This document shows positions 1 to 6,722 of a stretch of DNA of 64,000 nt, piece after piece. Where the stretch lies: positions 1-64,000 of the forward strand of contig DATEOF010000468.1 in NCBI GenBank assembly GCA_035274465.1, written 5' to 3'. Under the pieces are notes generated by a model. The model had not been told where the DNA came from. It saw nothing but the letters and a program-made list of their open reading frames with translations, and did not search any database. Each line of letters begins with the position of its first letter. The stretch's first letter is position 1. A program made the translations under genes and the position numbers. This stretch comes from JADGRF01 sp035274465 (GTDB taxonomy: Bacteria; Myxococcota_A; Polyangia; Polyangiales; JAFGIB01).

Positions 1-2
1 GG

Positions 3-26
3 CACCTGCGGCCGTCACTGCAGGTG
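3..26. repeat. Short inverted repeat at the left edge
   Basis: A 7-bp arm (CACCTGC, 3-9) is matched by its exact complement (GCAGGTG, 20-26) around a 10-base loop. It has no T-run, so its role is unclear. It could be part of a hairpin serving a gene that lies outside the window. Confidence 0.35.
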
Positions 27-115
27 TGGCCGCCTTCTCCGAGCCGGCACAACCGAGTACGTGCAGCAACAATAGCCCCCAAGCGCACTTGCAGCGCCGG
101 CCCATGAACGGTCCT

Positions 116-137
116 TCCTTCGCCATACCGCGAAGGA
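116..137 (-). terminator. Hairpin downstream of the first minus-strand gene
   Basis: An 8-bp perfect stem (TCCTTCGC/GCGAAGGA) with a 6-base loop lies about 35 bases past the stop codon of the leftward gene at 170-643. No U-tract follows, so it is a weak or Rho-assisted terminator candidate rather than a canonical intrinsic one. Confidence 0.4.
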
Positions 138-169
138 CTGCAGCGAGGCGCTTCGATCCGTCACACGAA

Positions 170-643
170 TCAGAGGCTGGCTCTTTGGGCCGTGGCGAGG
201 GCCGACGCGAGCGAGCGCATGTCGCTGTGGACCTGGATCAGGCTGCCGAGCGCGAGGTTCGCGACGGAGACGCCCATCGCCACCAACCGCGAGCGCAGGC
301 CGATGTGCAACTCGGTTCGATCGCGATGGCCGAGAACCCAGGCCGTCAGCTCGACCCGACAGCTCGACTCGTAGTTCTCCATCTCGAACCAGTTGTGGAA
401 GCCGTACACGCGGCCCCGGAGCGCGTAGAGCGGCTCGGCGCGCTCGATGATCAGCTGCGCCATGTCGCGCGTCATGTAGCCGCCGACTTCAGTCGCATAG
501 ACGCCCGGGCTGACTTCCCAAAACGCGATCGAGCCTCGTGCGGACACGATGCGCTCCGCGTCCCGAGGCGGAACCAGCGCGGGAGAAGTGCTTGCCGGAT
601 CAGGCACCGGGCTATCATGCCAGATCAACCAGCCCCCGCGCAT
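170..643 (-). CDS. Hypothetical protein, possible SpoIIAA/STAS-like fold
   Basis: A 157-residue soluble protein with no signal peptide or membrane segment. I chose the ATG at 643 because protein-like sequence begins there; the open frame further upstream reads as an arginine-rich shadow of the neighbouring gene. The chain alternates short strands and helices (FWEVSPGVYATEVGG, then a helix with MAQLIIERAEPLYAL, then a strand-rich half), which recalls the SpoIIAA/Sec14-like fold. That is an inference from pattern only. It sits 59 bases downstream of the 703-1167 gene on the same strand. That gene has a similar size and layout, so the two are probably co-transcribed and may be paralogues. No function can be assigned. 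Confidence 0.65.
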   Translation of the reverse strand: MRGGWLIWHDSPVPDPASTSPALVPPRDAERIVSARGSIAFWEVSPGVYATEVGGYMTRDMAQLIIERAEPLYALRGRVYGFHNWFEMENYESSCRVELTAWVLGHRDRTELHIGLRSRLVAMGVSVANLALGSLIQVHSDMRSLASALATAQRASL

Positions 644-702
644 TGAGGCGACCTCGCGAATGCATTGTGCCGAAGGGTGCGATGCCTGCGCCGCTCGTAG
701 CC

Positions 703-1167
703 TCACGACGCCGATGCGAGCGCCGCGTCCGCGATGCATGCGGGCAGCTTCAGTTGCAGCTCCTGGCCGAGCGAGACGAGCGTGCGAACGATCTCTTCGC
801 GGGCGATCGTCTGACCGTCGCGCTGGAGGTAGCCGAGTGCCCGTTCCAGCTCGGAAGGCTCGAACGCCGCGACCTGGTTGCCCAGGAACCAGTTGAGCGA
901 CGTGATCATGCCGCGCACGAAGGTAGAATCGGTCAAGATCGCTGTCGGCGGTGCCGGCGTGTCGTGCAACGCGATGCGCATCTGTTGCCGTTGTTTGGAG
1001 CTCGGCCCGCCGCCCTGCGTGTAGACGAGCACGCCTAGGTTCTCGTGCCGGACGCGCGCGATGTGCGCGCAGTGCTTGGACCACTCCTCGTCGCTAGGAT
1101 TTTGCGCGCCGTGCACGCCGACGAAGATCCGATGCACGTACGCAAAACGCATCGAGACCGCGGGCAT
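703..1167 (-). CDS. Hypothetical protein, likely partner of the downstream gene
   Basis: A 154-residue cytoplasmic protein starting at the ATG at 1167. It begins with a strand (RFAYVHRIFVGVHG), followed by a helix around SDEEWSKHCAHI, a strand ENLGVLVYTQGG and a long C-terminal helical part. This order resembles the 170-643 product and suggests a shared SpoIIAA-like fold. I recognise no catalytic motif. The gene diverges from the exonuclease gene at 1290, and the 122 bases between them should hold both promoters. A second start (MRF, five codons in) is possible. Confidence 0.65.
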   Translation of the reverse strand: MPAVSMRFAYVHRIFVGVHGAQNPSDEEWSKHCAHIARVRHENLGVLVYTQGGGPSSKQRQQMRIALHDTPAPPTAILTDSTFVRGMITSLNWFLGNQVAAFEPSELERALGYLQRDGQTIAREEIVRTLVSLGQELQLKLPACIADAALASAS

Positions 1168-1289
1168 GTCGGAAGTATACGGCGCGAGCTCGGTATCTTG
1201 TCTCGGCCCGCCGTGGCTACACGCCCGTGTCGTTCCCACGCGCACGGTGGCCGCCGGAGTGGTATGACGCGTGCCGAGGCAGGTCGAAC

Positions 1290-2162
1290 GTGCGGATCGC
1301 AACTTGGAACGTGAATTCGCTGAATGCGCGGATCGAGAAGGTATGGTGGTGGCTCGATCGCGCGCAGCCCGATGTGTTGTTGATGCAAGAGACCAAGCTG
1401 GCCGATGCCGCGGCACCCGTCGCGCAGTTCGCACAGCGGGGCTACGAGCTCGCGCACCACGGTCAGGGGCGCTGGAACGGCGTGGCGATCGCGAGTCGCG
1501 TGGGTATCGGCGACGTGGTGAGCAACTTCGGCGAGCCGCTTTCACCCGCGGCGACGCCCGAGCAGGAGGGCGAGCCGCTGCGGGAAGCGCGCATGATCTC
1601 GGCGCGCTGCGCGGGCGTCCGCGTGGTCAGCGTCTACGCACCCAACGGTCGAAGTGTCGACTCGGTGTTCTTCTCGGCCAAGCTCGCCTGGTACGAGCGC
1701 TTGTTGCACTGGCTGCGGGAGGCGTGCTCCGCGGACGAAGCGCTGATCATCGGCGGTGACTACAACGTCGCGCCGACCGACGCGGACGTGTGGAGCCCGG
1801 CGGCGTGTCACGGCGGCACGCACGTCTCGCCGCAAGAGCGCACGGCATTCGAAAAGCTGCAAACCTGGGGCCTGGTCGATCTCTACCGCAGGCAGAACGC
1901 CGCAGCCGCGCGCTTCAGCTGGTGGGACTATCGGGCCGGTTGCTTCCAGAAGAACTACGGGATGCGCATCGATCACCTGCTCGCGACGAAGGCGGTCGCA
2001 GAGCGCGTGGTGTGGGCCGAGATCGACCGCGAGGCGCGCAAAGGCAAGCCCACGCCTTCCGATCATGCCCCAGTCATCGCGGATCTCGACGGTCCAGGCC
2101 GAGAGCTCGACGCGGGTTGGGCCGGCGCAGAGGCGCGGATCGCCGAGCGGCGCGGCCGCTGA
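1290..2162 (+). CDS. xthA: Exodeoxyribonuclease III / AP endonuclease
   Basis: A 290-residue member of the endonuclease/exonuclease/phosphatase superfamily. It should cleave the backbone at abasic sites in base-excision repair and degrade duplex DNA 3' to 5'. Family motifs appear in order: RIATWNVNS at the very start, LLMQETK (metal-binding Glu), GRWNGVAI, SVYAPNG, GGDYNVAPTDADVW, RFSWWDYR and the C-terminal RIDHLLAT and PSDHAPVIADL (catalytic Asp-His). I placed the start at the GTG at 1290 because the family begins directly with the RIATWN strand and a GAGG-like site lies upstream. The 21 extra residues available from 1227 look non-native. It stands alone, divergent from the 703-1167 gene. 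Confidence 0.93.
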   Translation: MRIATWNVNSLNARIEKVWWWLDRAQPDVLLMQETKLADAAAPVAQFAQRGYELAHHGQGRWNGVAIASRVGIGDVVSNFGEPLSPAATPEQEGEPLREARMISARCAGVRVVSVYAPNGRSVDSVFFSAKLAWYERLLHWLREACSADEALIIGGDYNVAPTDADVWSPAACHGGTHVSPQERTAFEKLQTWGLVDLYRRQNAAAARFSWWDYRAGCFQKNYGMRIDHLLATKAVAERVVWAEIDREARKGKPTPSDHAPVIADLDGPGRELDAGWAGAEARIAERRGR

Positions 2163-2251
2163 GGCCCGGAAAACACAACGTTTATCGTGACCCCCGACTG
2201 GCCTGTGATGTAGCCTGCGCGTCCAGGGTACAGAGAATGGGGATTTCATCT

Positions 2252-3079
2252 ATGAGGCGCTCAAGATACGTCGGATCGATCGTCGTACTCGTGGCGTGGG
2301 CCGCATTCGGGTTGACCGAGCGGGGTGCTGCCCAGCAGCCGCCGCCTGCCCCCGTGCCGCCGCAAGCGGCGCCTCTGCCTCCCGCGCCCACCACGTTGCC
2401 TCCGCCAGAGACGACCCCGCCGCCCCAGCCGCCTCCACCCGCTGCGCCGCCTCCGCCGCAGTACGTGGCCCCCGCGTACGAAGAATACTCGGCTCAGGGA
2501 GGCCGCGAGTTCATCTATTACCCTCCGGGCTACGGCGATCCCAACATCCCGCACAACGAGGCCGAGTTCATCATCGGCATTCCCATCTGGTTCACGTCGG
2601 AGGACGGCATCGTCGACCCCGGCGTCAGCTTCGAAGCGCGCTTCGCGAGACGCTTCGGTGCGATCGCGCCCGAGTTCACGATCGGCTGGCAAGTCAACTG
2701 GCTCGACGAGGATCAGCTCTCGGGCGTCGCGCACGATGCCAACATCACGATCGACGCATTCTTCTTGAGCCTGGGCGCGCGCATCTATCCCATCCCCAAG
2801 GCGACCAAGATTACGCCCTTCATCTCCGGCGCAGTCGATCTCAACTTCTGGCACATCACGGGCAACGAAGATCTCGTGTGCGGCTACTACTACTGCACGA
2901 CCTACGCTGACTACGACGCCGGCCTCGGCTTCTCTGGACGGCTCGGCGTCGCGATCCGCGCGACCATGGCCATCCAGCTCGAGCTCGGCGCCAAGATCGG
3001 TTTGACGCTGCCGATGGGACCGATCGACGACACCGAGGCCTGGATCACGCCGTTCGTCGGCTTCAACGCCGTGCTGTAG
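2252..3079 (+). CDS. Outer-membrane beta-barrel protein with Pro-rich N-terminus
   Basis: A 275-residue exported protein. Residues 1-28 form a signal peptide (RRSRY, a hydrophobic stretch, then an Ala-rich cleavage region). Residues 30-75 are almost pure Pro/Ala/Gln. The remaining 200 residues alternate hydrophobic and polar positions, with aromatic-rich strands such as EFIIGIPIWF, FTIGWQVNWL, FFLSLGARIYPI and LELGAKIGLTL, as expected of a small OmpA/OmpW-type barrel. A Cys pair lies in a likely surface loop (CGYYYC). The ATG at 2252 is preceded by GGGG; an ATG five codons earlier (2237) is possible. Ligand and role are unknown; the Pro-rich part may cross the peptidoglycan. Confidence 0.8.
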   Translation: MRRSRYVGSIVVLVAWAAFGLTERGAAQQPPPAPVPPQAAPLPPAPTTLPPPETTPPPQPPPPAAPPPPQYVAPAYEEYSAQGGREFIYYPPGYGDPNIPHNEAEFIIGIPIWFTSEDGIVDPGVSFEARFARRFGAIAPEFTIGWQVNWLDEDQLSGVAHDANITIDAFFLSLGARIYPIPKATKITPFISGAVDLNFWHITGNEDLVCGYYYCTTYADYDAGLGFSGRLGVAIRATMAIQLELGAKIGLTLPMGPIDDTEAWITPFVGFNAVL

Positions 3080-3089
3080 GCGCCGCGCT

Positions 3090-3860
3090 TTAGCCGATCC
3101 AAGCGCCCTCGCTCTTGGGTGCGACTTCGAGATGCACGTGGTTTTTGTGCGCGTCGTTGTAGTGCGGCGTGATCACCCTCTGAAACAGCTCGTGCTGATA
3201 GGCATCGCATACGAGCTTTCGCATGGTTCGGGCTGCTTCATCGTCGGTCGGGAACTCCTGACACGGGTCCTTTCCGCGAGCTCGGTTCGTCCAATCTTCG
3301 AGCACGCTCAGCTTGCGACCGTCGCGCATCTCGAAGAGCCCGACGTCAATCGCCGAACCGATCGCGTGACCGCTCGGACTGGTCGTCCCCGCGACGACCG
3401 CGTCGCGGCGATACGCGGAGTAGTGTTCCAAACCGACGACACCTCGTTCGCGCAAGCTCGGCGCCCACGCGAGCAGCGCGAGCGCGAGCCGACAGTCGAG
3501 ATAGTTCGTGGGCGCGTCGGATTTGACGCCGTGAATGAGCACGCCATCCACGGCCGACGTGAGCTTGATCGGCCAGGCTACCCCGGGAGCTTCGCTCTTC
3601 GGGACCGTTTGAAACGTTACGCCGCGGGCGCTCAGGCCTTCGTAGCAAGCAGCCTCGCTGCCTGCGGCACGCGGCGAGTGCGGCGCGACCGCAGGCATGT
3701 GAGGTAACGTCGCGCGCGGAGACCTCGCGAGCAGGTCAGGGCTCGCACGCCAGATCAGTGCGTAGACGCAACTGGCCACGAACAACACGCCGACCACGAC
3801 GAGCTGCACGGATTTCCACGTCGAGACGCGCAGTTTTCTCGCGGAGTTGTCGTTCGACAT
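3090..3860 (-). CDS. Extensin-like family protein (putative M15-type peptidase)
   Basis: A 256-residue protein with one N-terminal membrane segment (about residues 19-37), so most of it lies in the periplasm. The C-terminal 170 residues match the bacterial extensin-like C-terminal domain: ACYEGLSARGVTF, NYLDCRLALALLAWAP, YRRDAVVAGTTSPSGHAIGSAIDVG and the final NHVHLEV. The SGHAIGSAID and HVH elements resemble the zinc ligands (HxxxxxxD and HxH) of D-Ala-D-Ala carboxypeptidases, so a role in trimming peptidoglycan peptides is likely. It ends 10 bases from the convergent barrel gene and is followed, 64 bases upstream on the same strand, by another barrel gene. Confidence 0.82.
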   Translation of the reverse strand: MSNDNSARKLRVSTWKSVQLVVVGVLFVASCVYALIWRASPDLLARSPRATLPHMPAVAPHSPRAAGSEAACYEGLSARGVTFQTVPKSEAPGVAWPIKLTSAVDGVLIHGVKSDAPTNYLDCRLALALLAWAPSLRERGVVGLEHYSAYRRDAVVAGTTSPSGHAIGSAIDVGLFEMRDGRKLSVLEDWTNRARGKDPCQEFPTDDEAARTMRKLVCDAYQHELFQRVITPHYNDAHKNHVHLEVAPKSEGAWIG

Positions 3861-3924
3861 GACGTACCCGGTCCTGGGTGCGTCGATGAAGTAAGCACCG
3901 ATGCACCAATCGGCAGCTCGTCAG

Positions 3925-4614
3925 TCATGTCCCAAACGTCAGCCGCACACCGAGCATGAGCCACTCGTGCAGCGCCTTGTCCTCGACGTCGCCGTAGATG
4001 CCTCCGTTGCACACGTTGACACCCGAGCAGTCGACGGTCGCATCGTCGAACTGCGCGAGCGAGAAGCTGAGGAAGGGGCCGAGGCGGACGTGCTTGGAGA
4101 GCGCGACGTCCAGGCCGACCTGCAACGAGAAGAACTCGAAGCCGGCGACCGTGACCGAGATCTCCGCGTTGGAGTCGTCGTTCTCGGCGCTGAGGTTGGC
4201 CCATTCGTAGCCGAAGCCCAGGCCGATCCACGGATCCAGCGATTCTCGCGGCATGAAGTGGTAGTGCGCCTGGATGCCGAGCCGCACGTCGCTGGCCGAA
4301 CAATCGACGTCGATCAGGGCGTTGTCATCGCAGCCGGCCACGTCGTCCGAGACGAACGCGAAGCCGTACTGGAAATAGGCGCCGAGGAACCAGTTGCCGA
4401 AGAGCCGAACGCCGGCGTCGAGCTGCAGCGGAATCTGTAGCGATGCGATGTCGTTCAGGTCGGCAGCAGGGTCGCTGACCTTGCCGAGCGGAATGCCGAT
4501 CCCCGTGCGGACGCCGGCCTCGAACCCGACGTCGCCATCAGCTGCAGCCGTTCCAGTGCAGCACAGCAGCGCAGCTGCCAAACAACACCAGCGGGTTGTA
4601 CGGCGAATAGTCAT
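3925..4614 (-). CDS. Outer-membrane beta-barrel protein
   Basis: A 229-residue exported protein with a signal peptide (RRTTR, hydrophobic CCLAAALLCC, cleavage near AAADG). The rest is made of alternating strands ending in LMLGVRLTFGT, typical of the last barrel strand. Two Cys pairs (CDDNALIDVDC, CSGVNVC) fall in predicted loops and may form disulphides. The ATG at 4614 is preceded by GAGGA at good spacing. The longer frame to 4725 overlaps the neighbouring gene and lacks a signal peptide. It resembles the proteins at 2252 and 17663 in kind but not closely in sequence. Function unknown. Confidence 0.82.
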   Translation of the reverse strand: MTIRRTTRWCCLAAALLCCTGTAAADGDVGFEAGVRTGIGIPLGKVSDPAADLNDIASLQIPLQLDAGVRLFGNWFLGAYFQYGFAFVSDDVAGCDDNALIDVDCSASDVRLGIQAHYHFMPRESLDPWIGLGFGYEWANLSAENDDSNAEISVTVAGFEFFSLQVGLDVALSKHVRLGPFLSFSLAQFDDATVDCSGVNVCNGGIYGDVEDKALHEWLMLGVRLTFGT

Positions 4615-4658
4615 ATGGTCCTCGTGCTGACAGGGTAATGCCTGCAATGGTACACTGG

Positions 4659-5789
4659 CTAGTATTGGGGGGCTCCGCGGTCGACGCGCTGCACGATCGA
4701 GCGCGTGCCGTTGCTGCGCCAGCACGCATCCACGGCGAACAGGTGCGACACGTGGGTGGTGTCGAGGCCCGCGATCACGTCCGACTTGAGCACGCGAAGC
4801 GCGAACGCGTGCATGCCTGAAGCGACCGAGGCCAGCGCGATCGGCGTGTCGGGCGGCCAGGCGCGATCCTCGAAGAACCTGCGGTAGTTGAGATCGCCCT
4901 TGGCCAGCACCAGGGCTGCAGCCGAAAGCGACGCGCTGAGCTCCGCCTCGAGCGCGTTCATGTGCCGCGGTTCGGCCCAGTCGAGCGGCGCACAGAGCAC
5001 CAGGCGGCCGTCGCGCAGCGCTGCACGCAGTCGCTCGCCGATCTGCTTCAGTTCAGTTCTCGGAGCGAGTCTCTCGAAGCCAGCGATGCTCTCGTCGACG
5101 TCCGCGGGCAGCGCGTCCGAGACGAACATCGGTCGCGGCTTGAGGTGCATCACCACCGCTCCCGAGCGTGCGGCGAGCAGCGCGTCTGCAAGCACCAGAT
5201 CGAAGCACAGCTCCGACCCTGCGTTGTCTGCCAGTACGTGGACCGGAGCGCTGCCGTCCGACGAGCGCAGCCGTTCCAGCAGCGCCGGCCTCTCGTCCCT
5301 CGAGATCGAGCTCTGTGCCGCGCTACCGAGCTGGCTCAGATCCGCTTCGTTGCCGATCAGCGCGAGCAGGACCGCAGTCTGGAGGTCTTGGACATCGGCA
5401 GCCTCGACTTTGCGCGCCACGTCGGGCAATGCCTGTGCGAGCGCCTCGCGACGTTGCGCCGCGAACACGTCGAAGCCGGGCCGCAAGTCGTCCGCGATCG
5501 AGCGCACTGCCAGGTAGAAGAGAAACTCCAGCTCGAAGAACGACTGCTCGCGCCACGTCTTGCCCGCGAGCGTCGCTAGCTTGTAGCGCCAATAGGCTGT
5601 CTCCGCGGCAAAGAGCCGCAGATCGAGCGCGCCGCCGCTGACCACGCCGTCGCGGAGCGCCTGCCAGCGCGGATCTGCACCGAGCTGCCCTTGAACGCCC
5701 TCCAGGATTCGCGGCAGGCGCTCGCGGACGGTGAAGGACGCAAAGCTGCCCGCGGCGTAGGCGGATATGGGCGGTGGCCGAGAGTTCAC
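4659..5789 (-). CDS. DUF89/ARMT1-like damage-control phosphatase
   Basis: A 376-residue cytoplasmic protein of the DUF89 (ARMT1-like) family, metal-dependent phosphatases that hydrolyse harmful or damaged sugar phosphates. The hallmark metal-site motif is present as VLADNAGSELCFDL near residue 190, and the second conserved element as LAKGDLNYRRFF near residue 305. The N-terminal helical region includes a FFELEFLFYLAVR segment, as in eukaryotic ARMT1-type members. Translation starts at a GTG at 5789, only 41 bases from the divergent crotonase gene, so promoters overlap there. The substrate cannot be told from sequence. Confidence 0.85.
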   Translation of the reverse strand: MNSRPPPISAYAAGSFASFTVRERLPRILEGVQGQLGADPRWQALRDGVVSGGALDLRLFAAETAYWRYKLATLAGKTWREQSFFELEFLFYLAVRSIADDLRPGFDVFAAQRREALAQALPDVARKVEAADVQDLQTAVLLALIGNEADLSQLGSAAQSSISRDERPALLERLRSSDGSAPVHVLADNAGSELCFDLVLADALLAARSGAVVMHLKPRPMFVSDALPADVDESIAGFERLAPRTELKQIGERLRAALRDGRLVLCAPLDWAEPRHMNALEAELSASLSAAALVLAKGDLNYRRFFEDRAWPPDTPIALASVASGMHAFALRVLKSDVIAGLDTTHVSHLFAVDACWRSNGTRSIVQRVDRGAPQY

Positions 5790-5830
5790 GGGTTTGACAA
5801 TGGGCTCGCGTTCGTGATTGGAAGCTCAGT

Positions 5831-6706
5831 ATGGAATACCAAACGCTCGGATACGCCGTCGATGGACGCATCCTGACGATCACCCTCAATCGGCCGGACC
5901 GGATGAACGCGTTCACGGGCAGGATGTGCGACGAGTTGATCGCCGCCTTCGATCGCGCCGACGCCGACGACGACATCAAGGTCGTGATCGTGACCGGCGC
6001 GGGCCGGGCGTTTTGCGCCGGCTCCGATCTCGAGCGCGGCGGCGACACCTGGGGGAAGCACTCGGAGCACCTGGCGAAGCAAGCGCAGGATGAGCGCTAT
6101 GTGGGAGATGGCGGTGGCCGCGTGACCCGCCGCATCTTCGACTTCAACAAGCCCGTGATCGCAGCCATCAACGGTGCGGCGGTCGGCGTTGGTATCACCA
6201 TGACGCTCGCGATGGACATCCGGCTGTGCGTGCCGAATGCCAAGCTGGGCTTCGTCTTCGCCGGGCGCGGTATTCTGCCCGAGGCCTGTTCGAGCTGGTT
6301 TCTGCCGCGCCTGGTGGGTATCAGCAAGGCGTTGGAGTGGTGCTATTCGGCGCGCGTCTTCAAGTCCGAGGAGGGCCTCGAGGCAGGCTTGATCCGCAGC
6401 CTCCACGAGCCCGACCAGCTGTTGCCGGCCGCGCGCGTGCTGGCCCAGGAGTTCATCGACAACGCGTCCTCGGTGTCCATAGCCATGGTGCGGCAGATGA
6501 TGTGGCGCATGTTGGGGGCGCCGCACCCGATCGATGCGCACGAAGTCGATACCGCGGGTATCGCCGTGCTGGGCAAGTCGGCAGATGCTCGAGAAGGCAT
6601 CGCGGCGTTCCTGGAGAAGCGCAAAGCGAACTTCACGGATCGGGTCACGCAGGACATGCCTTCGTTTTATCCGTGGTGGAAGGACCGCACGTTTCGGAAA
6701 CTGTGA
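5831..6706 (+). CDS. Enoyl-CoA hydratase/isomerase family protein
   Basis: A 291-residue crotonase-fold enzyme acting on acyl-CoA thioesters. N-terminal ITLNRPDRMNAF, the oxyanion-hole segment VTGAGRAFCAGSDLERG, and NGAAVGVGITMTLAMDIR are all standard. The segment that usually reads GAGGTQRL is replaced by EACSSWFLPRLVG, marking the subgroup with SSW-LPR that includes PaaG-like isomerases. The exact reaction is therefore uncertain: hydratase, isomerase or related. It is followed after 16 bases by a large membrane protein gene with a TTG start, so the two may be co-transcribed, though no functional link is evident. Confidence 0.88.
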   Translation: MEYQTLGYAVDGRILTITLNRPDRMNAFTGRMCDELIAAFDRADADDDIKVVIVTGAGRAFCAGSDLERGGDTWGKHSEHLAKQAQDERYVGDGGGRVTRRIFDFNKPVIAAINGAAVGVGITMTLAMDIRLCVPNAKLGFVFAGRGILPEACSSWFLPRLVGISKALEWCYSARVFKSEEGLEAGLIRSLHEPDQLLPAARVLAQEFIDNASSVSIAMVRQMMWRMLGAPHPIDAHEVDTAGIAVLGKSADAREGIAAFLEKRKANFTDRVTQDMPSFYPWWKDRTFRKL

Positions 6707-6722
6707 GGGCTGAGGCGAGTCT

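Noticed and set aside
1790..2251. Long N-terminal extension of the barrel protein
   Set aside because: It overlaps the exonuclease gene out of frame and would place the signal peptide inside the protein.
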